A stretch of DNA of 39,639 nt, taken from a virus. A program made the position numbers and the translations under genes. Under the pieces are notes generated by a model. It was not told where the DNA came from, made no database searches, and saw only the letters and a list, made by a program, of their open reading frames with translations. The stretch is from positions 1 to 39,639 of the IMG/VR virus record IMGVR_UViG_3300042555_002174. One strand, given 5' to 3'. Within the stretch, counting starts at the first letter, position 1, and the number at the start of each line of letters is the position of its first letter. Of the stretch, positions 15,401 through 24,204 are shown piece after piece.

Positions 15401-15733
15401 CTATTCCTTTGGGGCCTTGGGTGGCTTGGGTGGAACCAACACGAACACTTTGACTGATGTCTGGGCGGCGGCGTCTTTAAGCTTCTGAACTGCCTCATCG
15501 CCCATGGCCTTGAGGAATTCCTTGGCCCAACTGACGGAAGCTTTTCCAGGTTGCAAAGCGAGAGTGAACCCGCTTCGCGTGATTTTCGACTTGCCGGACT
15601 TGCGAAGCTCGGCTTCGAGTTGTTCTTCGATCTGGCCTTGCCGATCCTTGATGGTCGTGAGTTCTCGCTGCATGGCGGATCGCCTTGCTTCGAGATCGGA
15701 CCATTCTTTAAGGTCGGCTTCTTTGATGGCCAT
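15401..15733 (-). CDS. Coiled-coil protein of unknown function
   Basis: A 110-residue protein. Residues about 8-45 form a strong coiled coil (LKEWSDLEARRSAMQRELTT). A beta-like SGFTLALQPGKASVSW segment and a Pro/Lys tail follow. There is no evident Shine-Dalgarno sequence before ATG. In some siphophages a helical protein at this place is an adaptor or scaffold, so these are the two possibilities. Confidence 0.55.
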   Translation of the reverse strand: MAIKEADLKEWSDLEARRSAMQRELTTIKDRQGQIEEQLEAELRKSGKSKITRSGFTLALQPGKASVSWAKEFLKAMGDEAVQKLKDAAAQTSVKVFVLVPPKPPKAPKE

Positions 15734-15742
15734 GGTGGTTGG

Positions 15743-16099
15743 TTAGACTGCGGCTCGGTTCAGGTCGACATCAACCGTCAATGCTCCGTCCGCACCAGCG
15801 GCAGCGGTGCGACCTAGCAGGATGTTGCCTGAATCAGCAGCGCCCGACGCCTTTGCGGTGACGAGCTGCGTTGCAGTGGCGATCTGAACTCGGGCTCCAG
15901 CAGCGAGCACGGTGCCCGATGCCTTGTCGCAAGTCACGATTCCAACGACGCGAGCGTTGCCAACCTTGCCGGACTTCACGCCGGAAAGGCCTTCGACAAT
16001 CCCGGCCAGGCCGTCAGCGGTCTGGACGATGGCTCCGTTGGCAGTGTCAGCACTGGCGGTGAATCGGCGAAAGTCAGGATCTTGCTTGTAAGTTGCCAT
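15743..16099 (-). CDS. Capsid decoration protein (DUF2190-like)
   Basis: A 118-residue protein rich in Ala, Gly, Thr and Val. The segments VVGIVTCDKASGTVLAAGA and ARVQIATATQLVTAKA match the DUF2190 family pattern, small trimeric head-decorating proteins that stabilise the capsid. Length is normal for the family. It follows the capsid gene in the operon, the usual order. Confidence 0.7.
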   Translation of the reverse strand: MATYKQDPDFRRFTASADTANGAIVQTADGLAGIVEGLSGVKSGKVGNARVVGIVTCDKASGTVLAAGARVQIATATQLVTAKASGAADSGNILLGRTAAAGADGALTVDVDLNRAAV

Positions 16100-16140
16100 G
16101 GTCTCTTTGATGTGTAGTGAGAAATGCGGTTACTCAGGAC

Positions 16141-16485
16141 TTAGCTCTGGGAGCGACTTGCTCGTCGAGCGGGTTTGGTGGGCTTGGGTGTCGCTTCGAC
16201 CACGACAGGCTGCTCGGCTGGTTGCTCCGATGGCTGCTTGTCCTGCGGTTCGTCCGATTCGTCGGATTCGTCCGATTCGTCTCGGTCTGGATCTTCGCTG
16301 GGAGGATCAGACTCGACAGGCTCTTGGGATGCCTTGGACGGGTTGGACGCCTTGGACGATTTGACCTCTACGCCCCAGCCTCGCTGGATGATCGACTCGG
16401 CACTGATGGCCGTGCCGTTGGTTTCGATCTCGCCTTCGAGCGTCTTGCCGTCAAAAACTACAGGCTGGAAAAGTTGGATTTTCAT
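16141..16485 (-). CDS. Small protein with acidic Asp-Glu-Ser tail
   Basis: A 114-residue protein. The first ~45 residues look folded (QPVVFDGKTLEGEIETNGTA), and the rest is low complexity: DESDESDESDE followed by PSEQPAEQP and a basic end. Acid-rich tails are common in small phage head accessory proteins (lambda FI-like) that interact with terminase or capsid. The role is inferred only from place and composition. Confidence 0.55.
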   Translation of the reverse strand: MKIQLFQPVVFDGKTLEGEIETNGTAISAESIIQRGWGVEVKSSKASNPSKASQEPVESDPPSEDPDRDESDESDESDEPQDKQPSEQPAEQPVVVEATPKPTKPARRASRSQS

Positions 16486-16580
16486 GGGTTTGGTCGAGAG
16501 TTGAGGGGGAGGTAAACAACGGCAGAGCCGAAACTCTGCCGAAAGGAATCGATGACTAGCCCATGGTTGGGCTACTAAGA

Positions 16581-18869
16581 CTAGGCCGCGAAGCGTTGCA
16601 TCGCTCGGAAGTCGAGCGCGTTGACTCCGATGTAGTGCTTCACATCGATGACCACACCGAACTCACCGCCGGTCAGGGTCTCGGTTCGGACCACAGGAAC
16701 TCGGCCAGCACCTTGGAGGTAGTTGACTTCGATCGTGCGTCCGTCCTTCGAGATTCCGTAGTACGTGGTGTCCGAACCGGCGATCGCTTGCTCGGTGACT
16801 GGGTGAACCAATCCATTCGAGAATCGAGCGTCGGTCACAGGGGTGATGCCGTACTTCTTGATCGGGTTGAGCTCACCGGATCCGCTGTCGTTCGACAGGT
16901 TGGCCGAGTAGCAAAGTTGGATCGCCAAGTCCATCAGATCAGGAGGCACAACCAAGTGCGTCATCTTGAGGTTGAGCGTCGCGTCGCCGTCTTTGACCTT
17001 GAGCAAACGTGCGATCATTTCACTTAGGGTTGCACGAGCGAGGGCCTTACCCGTCGCGGCGTTCCCGTCGGTGCTGTTGAACAAAGCGCGAGCGGTTTGC
17101 GTCAAGGTCGGATTGCTCATCAGCAAGGCGGCGACGAGGTCAGGACGCAGACGTCCAGCAGCGCGGCCGAAATCTTGCGGCGTGTCTTTGAGCTTCTGGA
17201 AGTTGTCACCGAACATGTCCGCTTCGTCGATCTTCAATTGCTCGCTGAATCGTCCGACTTGAGCCTTTTCAGTCAACACTCGGCGGTTGCCATGGCTGGC
17301 TTTCCCACCGACTGGGTGGTGCTTCAAATTTGGAGCGGCTTGCATCCGGTTGTTGTTGTGCTCCTCAAGGTCAGGACGCTCGCTTTCGCTGCAAATCCCT
17401 TGCGAGAAATCATCGACTTCGGCGTAGGATTCGAGCATCTTCGCGCCGAGGGTCGCACCGAACAGAACGGCGACAGTCCCCGAGGAAAAGGACGCTTGGA
17501 CCATGTCGATCCGGTTGGACGGGACATCGATCCCGCGAGCTTGGAGACCGAGCTTACAGGTCTCCACAAGGGTCAAGTCTCGGTACTGATGGGCAAGGTC
17601 GCTGGTGCGTGCGCGGATTGGGTCGTTTGCACCGGCTTGCAGCCACGCAGGCAGCTTGGCTCGGACATCGCGATTTTCAAAACTGGACGAATCGAGCCGC
17701 ATGCCAGCACGCAACATGACTCCACCCTGGATTGCTCCGAGGTCGATCGACGTCTGGCTAGCTCGAGAGTGGATCGCGGGGCCTCGTGGGCGAGAGTCCC
17801 GGGAGGCTTCCAGGTCTTGATGGCGTCGAGCAAGCAGCTCGGTCTGATCGCCGGTAAGGCCGTTCTCGATGGCGTGGGCCGCCAGGTCGACGTTCTTGCC
17901 ACCGACCATGACGGTTGGATTGCCGAACTTGGCACAGAGCGTGGTGACTTCGCCGACCCGCTTGGTTTCGGCGGCCATCTGCGATCGGTAGGCGGTCAGA
18001 TCCAAGGTGCTACCAGCGGTCAGATCGGGCGAGGCGGAAGAAGCAGCAGCGGTCGCAGGCTTGGTCATGTTTGGATCCATTGGTTTGTTGGGGTCGGCGG
18101 CAGAAGCGTCAGGAGGTTGCGAACCCGCACCAGCGTCCGTGCTGGCAGGGTCCGCAGAGGATTCGAGGCTCTCGGCGTAGGAGACTTGCAGGGCGGCTTT
18201 GGCCTCGGGCGAAAGAGTCGCAGGATCGAGTCCAAGAGAGGTGCAATAGTCTTCAAAGGTTTTCATGTTTGATGTGGCCGAAGCGGCAATAGAGACAGAG
18301 GATTCTGGGTCGCCTGGAATCGTTACCAGGGAGACCTCTTTAAGCTGCGATCGCTTGACGACGAGGACAGGACCATCGAAAGTGCGTCCATTGCACTGGA
18401 GGGTCTGACCTTGAGGAATCGTGGAGTAAGTGAGGATCTTCACGCCGACCGAGGGTCGCCAAGGAAATCCGTTTCTCGCTCCCGAGACAATCTCCTGCTG
18501 ATCCACCGAAGGGACCGAGAACACTCCGGTGACGGAGAGCTTGGTACCATCGTTGGCCACAGCAGTCAGATGGCCGACAGGCCTGGATTCGTCGTGGTCT
18601 CGATGCACTGGTCCGACCGGTGCGTCGAGGCCTGCTAAATCAATCACCACCGGACCGTTCCACTGGATTGCAAGCTTGGGATGCATCACACCCCCGGTAT
18701 AGGCGATCCCACTAAAACTGGGCAGCGCGTCGGGGGTGTTAGGGTCTGCGGCTTGCAAGGCGATGGAGTCGCCACTGGTGCGCAGTTCCAAGTTGCTCTT
18801 GGACGATGCGACGATGACGTTGGCGTCTTGTCGCTTGCGTTTCGTGGTTGCCCGGATCGATTTGCTCAT
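16581..18869 (-). CDS. Prohead protease - major capsid protein fusion
   Basis: A 762-residue protein. Residues about 40-210 carry an HK97-type prohead protease: a His-bearing segment (H89 and H92 in PVHRDHDESRPVGH) and a Ser segment (FPWRPSVGV, S140). A linker of about 130 residues is rich in Ala, Pro and Ser. From about residue 350 the sequence reads as a Mu gpT-like or HK97-fold major capsid protein, with LVVPPDLMDLAIQL near the end. The join implies autoproteolysis to release capsid subunit, as in other fused phage systems. ATG at 18869 is preferred to an upstream TTG at 18911; neither has a clear ribosome-binding site. Confidence 0.8.
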   Translation of the reverse strand: MSKSIRATTKRKRQDANVIVASSKSNLELRTSGDSIALQAADPNTPDALPSFSGIAYTGGVMHPKLAIQWNGPVVIDLAGLDAPVGPVHRDHDESRPVGHLTAVANDGTKLSVTGVFSVPSVDQQEIVSGARNGFPWRPSVGVKILTYSTIPQGQTLQCNGRTFDGPVLVVKRSQLKEVSLVTIPGDPESSVSIAASATSNMKTFEDYCTSLGLDPATLSPEAKAALQVSYAESLESSADPASTDAGAGSQPPDASAADPNKPMDPNMTKPATAAASSASPDLTAGSTLDLTAYRSQMAAETKRVGEVTTLCAKFGNPTVMVGGKNVDLAAHAIENGLTGDQTELLARRHQDLEASRDSRPRGPAIHSRASQTSIDLGAIQGGVMLRAGMRLDSSSFENRDVRAKLPAWLQAGANDPIRARTSDLAHQYRDLTLVETCKLGLQARGIDVPSNRIDMVQASFSSGTVAVLFGATLGAKMLESYAEVDDFSQGICSESERPDLEEHNNNRMQAAPNLKHHPVGGKASHGNRRVLTEKAQVGRFSEQLKIDEADMFGDNFQKLKDTPQDFGRAAGRLRPDLVAALLMSNPTLTQTARALFNSTDGNAATGKALARATLSEMIARLLKVKDGDATLNLKMTHLVVPPDLMDLAIQLCYSANLSNDSGSGELNPIKKYGITPVTDARFSNGLVHPVTEQAIAGSDTTYYGISKDGRTIEVNYLQGAGRVPVVRTETLTGGEFGVVIDVKHYIGVNALDFRAMQRFAA

Positions 18870-18914
18870 GGGGACGAAACTACCACGCGCCCCCGAAAAA
18901 CCGTCCAACAAGAG

Positions 18915-19958
18915 TTACAAATCAGCCTTCGCCCAGTCCGAGTCCGGAATGATCGCATAACTGGTCATCGCGACTTTTTCCGAGTTGCCGATCCACTTCG
19001 ACGCGGTCGCCAGTCCGAAGGCGGTGATCAGTTCGGTTTCGCGAGTGGCTCGCATCGAATGCCAAGGCACCGGCCATGGATCGATTCCTGCCTTGCGAAC
19101 AACCTCGAGGAATCGCTGTGTGATTCCCGAGTGCGAGAGGCTTGCGATCGTCGGCAGTAGCTCGACGCCTGGTGCGGGGAGCTCGGCAGCGATCTCACGG
19201 AAAAGCGGGATCTCTCGGACCATCCCTCGCTTGGTGTCTGTGATCTTGATCCGTTTTAGGGCCCGGTCGATCGATGCTTGCGAGAAGTCGCGAATCTCGC
19301 TGGAAATTCGCAGGCCTCCGAATCGAGACAGCACAATCACCAGCCGCAGCTCGGGATCGTCGCAGGCCTGGAGGACTCGCTCGATGGTCTCCACCGAAAC
19401 GAATCGCTTCTCACGCACCGAGACCGTGGTTTTGAGTCGCTTGGCCGGATTGGCCACGATCCACCGATTGTCCTCGCACCAGCGAAAGAAAGCTTTCCAG
19501 TCCTTGGCGATCTTTCCCCGGGTGGACGCACCTTGCTCGAGCGCATCATAGACGGTGGCGATTTCCTCCGGGGACACTCCATCGATTCGCCGATCACCGC
19601 AGGCATCAGACAGCCAGGCCAGAGAGCGAGCGACCGATTCGGCGGTCGATGTGGCCAGTAGATCTCGCTTGGCGTTGAGATACTCGTCGATCGCCGTCCG
19701 GACGGTGCGGATGGATCCGGTGATGCAAGTGAGCTTCGACTTGATTTCCGGGTCGAGCCTATCGAGCCAAAGGGCTGTTTGCCTGGGTATCGGTAGGTCT
19801 GCGGTCTGGGCGGCGAGGATCTCGTCGACATGTCGCTGAATGGCGACCGCTTCGGGCTCGGTGATGCGTCCGAGCCAGATCGAGCGACGTCCGGCAGCGG
19901 TGTAGACTCGGAGGCGATAGCCTTGACGAGTCTTGCTCTCGTGCGTCAGCGAGCTCAC
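18915..19958 (-). CDS. Tyrosine recombinase (integrase) inside the head operon
   Basis: A 347-residue site-specific recombinase. It has the N-terminal 'GRRSIWLGR' DNA-binding module, a core-binding helix bundle, and catalytic residues R217 (FGGLRISSE), K243 (TDTKRG), H300 and R303 (PWHSMRATR) and Y334 (SYAIIP). The second His is replaced by Asn (WIGNS, N325), a substitution I associate with planctomycete integrases. Start GTG at 19958 overlaps the portal stop (GTGA); a longer frame to 20054 would overlap the portal. It is co-transcribed with head genes, between portal and capsid fusion, which is highly unusual. Confidence 0.85.
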   Translation of the reverse strand: MSSLTHESKTRQGYRLRVYTAAGRRSIWLGRITEPEAVAIQRHVDEILAAQTADLPIPRQTALWLDRLDPEIKSKLTCITGSIRTVRTAIDEYLNAKRDLLATSTAESVARSLAWLSDACGDRRIDGVSPEEIATVYDALEQGASTRGKIAKDWKAFFRWCEDNRWIVANPAKRLKTTVSVREKRFVSVETIERVLQACDDPELRLVIVLSRFGGLRISSEIRDFSQASIDRALKRIKITDTKRGMVREIPLFREIAAELPAPGVELLPTIASLSHSGITQRFLEVVRKAGIDPWPVPWHSMRATRETELITAFGLATASKWIGNSEKVAMTSYAIIPDSDWAKADL

Positions 19959-21658
19959 GCTGGTTGCTCTTCGTACTCGGCCAACAAATTGTTGATCGTG
20001 CTTTCCTTGAGTCCAAGCGACCCCAGGAATACTCTCGCTCGAGACGTCGTCCAAATGCCTTCCTCGATCTTACCGAGGGTGTCCTCGATCGCTCGCCAGT
20101 TGCGGGTGAGCTGCAAACGGGACATGTTCGCAAATTCCCCAGTCGGAGCGGGTTGGCTGGAATCCGGCTCGGCAGCGCCCGTACCTTGGGCCGCAGCTCC
20201 GGGCGCACCAGACGCACTAGGTGCACCAGGTGCAGCGCCTGCAGGAGCGGGTGGCCTGTCAGGATTTACCCAGCCTTCCTCGATGAGCTGCTGCGCGTGA
20301 GCTTCGGGGTCAATGTTTTGCTCGATCAGGTACTGTTGGCGAGTCTTGAGACCGGCCCGGATCAGTTCGATGTTGACGTCTGCGATTTCCGCAGGATTCA
20401 CATCGCGTTGTGGTGGCCATCGCCAGACCTTGGGGATCTCATCGGTCGGTTTGATCGCTGGCAAGTAGCCGTCCATAAGCAAGGCTTCATCGAGCCACCA
20501 ACCGAAGATCCGGTCGAGGGCTTCGACTTCCCACTGGGATCGCTCGATTGCGTTGGATTCGTGGTAAGTCTGATGGTCCAGGCGTCCCGAGGAATAGTTG
20601 TACCCGGACGAATCCGCGAGGACCTTGTTCTTTGGCATGTGGACCGATCGAGCAATCTCGCCGAGGACTGCATTGCGAAACTCGGTGTAGGTCGTGGTTG
20701 GTTGCTTCGGGTCAAACTGAACCATCTCCCAGCCCTTGGGGAGTGAGGTCATCAGTCCTCGATCGATCTGCACGAAATCGAACGGGTCGATGTCGTCGAT
20801 CCCATCGGACGCAGAGTCGAAAGCATTCGACTGAGTCTTGAGAATCGCCGAGAAGTCCGCAGCATTCTCCGCAGCGGTGATCACCGCCAGGGTGTAGCGA
20901 CGCAGCATCGCGAACAGTGGCAAAGCCGGAGTAAGCTCGGGGATGCCTCGCATCTGTCCAGGTCGCTCGGCTCGGAACAGGTGGATGATGTCGTCGGGGT
21001 CGACATCCTCCTTTTGGAATGCATCCAGCGGCCAGCGGTCCCCAGGGTGTCCTTTGAGGATGTGGTAGACCGTTGGATTTCCAAAGTCGTCGAACTCGAT
21101 CCCATCGATCTTGTTTGGGAGGCCGTCGGCGTAGTACGGGGTCGCAAGTTGATCACACTCGATGACTCGCAGATCGAGCTTGACATCGTTCTTGCTGCGA
21201 GGGTTGTTTCCCTTGAGGATGATCGTCTCGCCGTCGATCACCTTGCTCATTCGAGCGGTTCGAAGCTTGCTCGCAAGCCGGACATCCTTGCACCACTTCC
21301 GCCACTTGTGCTCGATCATCCGAGAAGCAGACGCATCGGGCAGCATCACCTGGAGACTCGGGCCGGTGGAGATTGTGTCGTTGGCCAGGGTCAGGACGAT
21401 ACCCTTGGCGAACGAATTGTTCTCGAGGCATTCGTAGCGGGATCGCTCGCGCAGTGTCTTTCTGACCGATACCGAGTTGGCGGCGGCAGCGGACAGATTG
21501 TCGGCGTGTCGCCAGTGCTTCTGGGTCTCGGCCGTGTTGGCCGCAGCATCGTAAGACGCCGACAGCGAGTCCATTCGCTTGGCTCGATCCTGGACCCGAC
21601 GAGCGGCAGCCAGGGCCTTGGTGTCGATCGGCTTTCCGTATTGATCGAGCAGCATCAT
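19955..21658 (-). CDS. Portal protein (lambda gpB family)
   Basis: A 567-residue protein, usual length for lambda-type portals. Recognisable parts are the N-terminal helical YDAAANTAETQKHW and RYECLENNSFAKGIV, the conserved DVRLASKLRTARMSKVIDGE segment, the wing with 'VIECDQL', and the stem/crown segment EIARSVHMPKNKVLADSSGYNYSSGR. It forms the dodecameric ring for DNA passage and terminase docking. The C-terminal tail after residue ~470 is Ala/Pro-rich. It precedes the embedded integrase with a 4-base overlap. Confidence 0.9.
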   Translation of the reverse strand: MMLLDQYGKPIDTKALAAARRVQDRAKRMDSLSASYDAAANTAETQKHWRHADNLSAAAANSVSVRKTLRERSRYECLENNSFAKGIVLTLANDTISTGPSLQVMLPDASASRMIEHKWRKWCKDVRLASKLRTARMSKVIDGETIILKGNNPRSKNDVKLDLRVIECDQLATPYYADGLPNKIDGIEFDDFGNPTVYHILKGHPGDRWPLDAFQKEDVDPDDIIHLFRAERPGQMRGIPELTPALPLFAMLRRYTLAVITAAENAADFSAILKTQSNAFDSASDGIDDIDPFDFVQIDRGLMTSLPKGWEMVQFDPKQPTTTYTEFRNAVLGEIARSVHMPKNKVLADSSGYNYSSGRLDHQTYHESNAIERSQWEVEALDRIFGWWLDEALLMDGYLPAIKPTDEIPKVWRWPPQRDVNPAEIADVNIELIRAGLKTRQQYLIEQNIDPEAHAQQLIEEGWVNPDRPPAPAGAAPGAPSASGAPGAAAQGTGAAEPDSSQPAPTGEFANMSRLQLTRNWRAIEDTLGKIEEGIWTTSRARVFLGSLGLKESTINNLLAEYEEQPA

Positions 21659-21662
21659 AAGA

Positions 21663-21857
21663 CTAGCTCTTTGGCTGAGGATTCATGAACAGGAAGAAAA
21701 CCACGGCCCCACCGAGGATGAGAGTGGCCATCGAATTGAAGACCAGGCCAGCTAGCAGGAGGAACCAGCCAGCCCCAAAAAACAGATGGCGCGACGAGGC
21801 CGTGGTAAGGGCTCGAAGGATCGATGTTATCAGTACGGTGACCCAGCCAGGCATCAT
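21663..21857 (-). CDS. Small two-TM membrane protein (possible holin)
   Basis: A 64-residue protein with two hydrophobic segments, about residues 5-18 and 26-58, the second long enough for two short helices. An ATGA overlap with the gpW-like gene couples it. Small, hydrophobic and late-expressed are holin properties, but this position, between joining protein and portal, is not typical. No further evidence is available. Confidence 0.55.
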   Translation of the reverse strand: MMPGWVTVLITSILRALTTASSRHLFFGAGWFLLLAGLVFNSMATLILGGAVVFFLFMNPQPKS

Positions 21858-22063
21858 TGCCCCCTTGCCGATCCAGGAATCATCTTGGCGAACAGGACTC
21901 CGCGTCGTGGCTTAGAGGCGTTCTGGTTGTTCGCCAGTTCCTCACGAGCTTCACGCATGTCGGCCATGCTGCGATTCGTCACGGTCACGCCGTCAGCCGA
22001 GACGCTTTGCGGGGCGGTGGCAGCGTCGGCGATCTGTTGATCGGTGATTGCTGGAGTGGTCAT
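21854..22063 (-). CDS. Head-tail joining protein (lambda gpW-like)
   Basis: A 69-residue protein. The core 'VSADGVTVTNRSMADMREAREEL' matches the gpW pattern of a beta hairpin followed by an acidic helix, and a basic RRGV segment follows as in lambda W. Length equals the family norm (about 68). It lies upstream of the portal, the same order as lambda W-B. ATGA overlaps join it to both neighbours. Confidence 0.75.
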   Translation of the reverse strand: MTTPAITDQQIADAATAPQSVSADGVTVTNRSMADMREAREELANNQNASKPRRGVLFAKMIPGSARGQ

Positions 22064-22335
22064 TTGGTTTTCTTGCTGGGAGTCTGGAGGGATGCGAGTC
22101 GATCGAGAGCTGCGGCGCGGCGGCGGTCGGCTTCGTCTTGTCTAATGACCTCGACGATCTCGGCGATCTCAGCCTCTAGCACCGCATCGCGATCGGTCGA
22201 GACCGACGAAGGCGACGACAGAGCGGCAAAGATCGAGGGCTGCGAAACGGCTCCCTTTGGAGGTCGCTTGGGGTTCCACCAAATAGCAGCCAGGAGCAGG
22301 AAGACGAGCACGATGAGCAATAGAAACAGGTTCAT
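22060..22335 (-). CDS. Short membrane protein with acidic coiled coil
   Basis: A 91-residue protein with an N-terminal membrane segment (MNLFLLLIVLVFLLLAAIWW) and then a soluble acidic helix (residues ~50-80, AEIAEIVEVIRQDEADRRR). Start ATG at 22335 overlaps the previous stop; the longer frame reaching 22530 is antisense-like. This layout, one TM plus coiled coil, is like inner-membrane spanins or anti-holins, but no family is identified. Confidence 0.6.
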   Translation of the reverse strand: MNLFLLLIVLVFLLLAAIWWNPKRPPKGAVSQPSIFAALSSPSSVSTDRDAVLEAEIAEIVEVIRQDEADRRRAAALDRLASLQTPSKKTK

Positions 22336-23324
22336 GAGCGGATCACCTTGAGTGCGACAACGAACAGGAGAACGAGGAAAGCGATCGCACAGAGGCCTGC
22401 GAGGATCGCTTCGCCGGGATTCCAAATCCAATACAGGAGGGATTGGATTGGGTCTTGGTCTTTGGGTCGCAAATTGGGGAACAGCCTTTCTCGCTCCGGA
22501 TTCAGGAGAGGCACGCGGCCAGGTGGGCAATTGCCGTCAGGACAAGACGGATCAAACTCTTGAGCCATCGGAGAGCTAGGGTCTTGAGCTGGTTGAGTAG
22601 CTTGCTGTTGAATCTGCGTCGATTCTTTGAGGGCGGCGTACAGGCCGGACGCAGACGAGGGGAGCGACGCGGCTCCCGCGACGTAGACATGTCCGCCACG
22701 AGCATCGGTAAACACGACGGCTGGAAATTGGTCGGTGGGTACAACGCCACCAAACCGTTCTCTGTACAGCGGATTGTCTTTGGTGTAGGCCTGGAAATTG
22801 ACGTTCTTGCGCAGGTCGGACAACTGCGGATCACGATTGACCCAGTCGAGCAATCTCTGGGAGGCCTGGTCTGTTCCGACGAAGACAGCCAGCGAGTACT
22901 TGTTTGCCCAGGGGGTGGATGTCACCGTGACCTGTTGACGAGGGGTCGCAGGCTGCGGCGCGGGTGAGCTAGCTTGCGTGATCGGTTCGGCGTAGTTGAC
23001 GAATCGGGTAAACCCAGGCGATCGAACCTGATCGCAAGGTGGACAGTAGACGTCTTGTCGCTTGATTTCTCGAGCTGCACTCTCGTTGACTGGGACGCTG
23101 TTGAGCGGTGCGTTTCGCAGCTCGTCGTAGCTCACTCCCCCGGGTGCAAAAGATCGCTCGACTGGTTGGTCGATCCCGAGGGATTGTTCAATTCGCGGAG
23201 CAACTCGCTGGCCCACGACAACGCACAAAGCGCTAAACAGAGCCAGAGCCACCAAACCGAACGAAAGCACGATTTTGACACGTTGTCCCCCACCAGGGCA
23301 TTGTTCGCAATTTACCATTTCCAT
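22332..23324 (-). CDS. Membrane protein with thioredoxin-like domain
   Basis: A 330-residue protein with one TM near residues 17-37 and a second near 300-327. A CPPC pair (YCPPCDQVRS, about residues 93-96) precedes a thioredoxin-like fold segment (YSLAVFVGT ... FPAVVFTDARGGHVYV), where the usual catalytic CxxC is absent. A later CPDGNCPPG box is similar to CVNGQCYPA of the exported protein at 29953. Likely located across the inner membrane with the domain outside the cytoplasm. Start ATG at 23324 overlaps the peptidase stop by 13 bases. Confidence 0.65.
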   Translation of the reverse strand: MEMVNCEQCPGGGQRVKIVLSFGLVALALFSALCVVVGQRVAPRIEQSLGIDQPVERSFAPGGVSYDELRNAPLNSVPVNESAAREIKRQDVYCPPCDQVRSPGFTRFVNYAEPITQASSPAPQPATPRQQVTVTSTPWANKYSLAVFVGTDQASQRLLDWVNRDPQLSDLRKNVNFQAYTKDNPLYRERFGGVVPTDQFPAVVFTDARGGHVYVAGAASLPSSASGLYAALKESTQIQQQATQPAQDPSSPMAQEFDPSCPDGNCPPGRVPLLNPERERLFPNLRPKDQDPIQSLLYWIWNPGEAILAGLCAIAFLVLLFVVALKVIRS

Positions 23325-23926
23325 CCATCCTCGACCGCTTTGTACGACTGAAAAACAGGAGGGCTCGGAGGGTCGTAAAGCGTGGTCAGCGCGAAGCCCC
23401 CGTACCCAGCCCAGGCCTTGTGAAACTGCGATCGTTCGACGAACTCATAACGATCGGTTTGGTTGTTGTCCAAGATGCAAGCGTAAACCTTGCCGTCAGT
23501 GCCTTTGGCCCACCCTACAAAGGTGCAGCAGTGCGACGGCTTCCACCAGAGAAGAGCACCGCGCCGAGCGTTGTGAGCATCATCGAGCAGTTGGAGATTC
23601 GCTCGCTCGGTGTAGGCGTAAGGGATTTTTGCCGCATCGAGTCGACGTCTTAGTTGATCGGTCCACTCACCCCCGGAGTACTGCGATCGCCACCACTTGG
23701 CCAGCTCGATCTTGTTCTGCCAATGGAGCATCGAGGAAAGCGACGCATGGACGCAGCTCCCCTCGTTGGCTTGACTCAGCCAGTTCTTCTGGCGGAGTGA
23801 CATCGGTGGGTTGATCGCCGGGGTTTCTGCCCTCGGAGCTCGGAGCGCGACATAAGACGGAGCAGGCGCGCACCCGATGCCCAGAAGCAGCCAAAGCAAA
23901 ATGACGGTCACATGATTTTTCGCCAT
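23312..23926 (-). CDS. Lipoprotein papain-like (C39-like) peptidase
   Basis: A 204-residue protein. The N-terminus is a lipoprotein signal peptide with lipobox LGIGC (C19). Catalytic candidates of a papain/C39 fold are C58 (EGSCVHASL), H132 (KPSHCCTFVGW) and D153 or N154 (ILDNN). It is anchored in the envelope and would cleave peptide bonds, possibly peptidoglycan cross-links. It is the first gene of the late leftward operon. A lysis role is suggested because no classical endolysin is seen, but a role in virion maturation or host takeover is also possible. Confidence 0.7.
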   Translation of the reverse strand: MAKNHVTVILLWLLLGIGCAPAPSYVALRAPRAETPAINPPMSLRQKNWLSQANEGSCVHASLSSMLHWQNKIELAKWWRSQYSGGEWTDQLRRRLDAAKIPYAYTERANLQLLDDAHNARRGALLWWKPSHCCTFVGWAKGTDGKVYACILDNNQTDRYEFVERSQFHKAWAGYGGFALTTLYDPPSPPVFQSYKAVEDGWKW

Positions 23927-24204
23927 GTTTGAGACAATTGAGTATTAGGTCCGATCAGATAACAGGACCACCGTACCGCAAAAGCCTCAAAAATCGTCAA
24001 ACGAGGGTTACAAAAAGAAAGTGTGTCTTAGTAGTAGATTGTTCCCATTGGGGTCGGCTCGGGACGTGCTCCAGGAAGGACCCGTGAAATTTTGGCTCAA
24101 AACTTTTTTGCGTTCAAATCCCCGAAAACTTTTTGGGCCCGCGCGATTTTCTAAAATCAAGACGCGGCTAGGCGCTGTAATCGAGGAAACAGCGCTGAGG
24201 CGCT
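23927..24204 (-). promoter_or_regulatory. Gap upstream of the late leftward operon
   Basis: No credible gene is seen in these 278 bases; short frames in both strands have poor codon content. It lies directly before the first late gene, so a late promoter is expected here. The best weak match on the minus strand is a -35-like TTGACG (bases 23995-24000), with no good -10 at normal spacing. There is also an imperfect CCC-AAAA/TTTT-GGG palindrome near 24122-24141 and a GCGCTGT/ACAGCGC inverted repeat around 24172-24196. Confidence 0.35.

Noticed and set aside
17097-18272. 391-residue plus-strand frame
   Set aside because: It is antisense to the protease-capsid fusion, has repetitive Arg/Gly/His-rich content and no ribosome-binding site; a shadow of a codon-biased gene.
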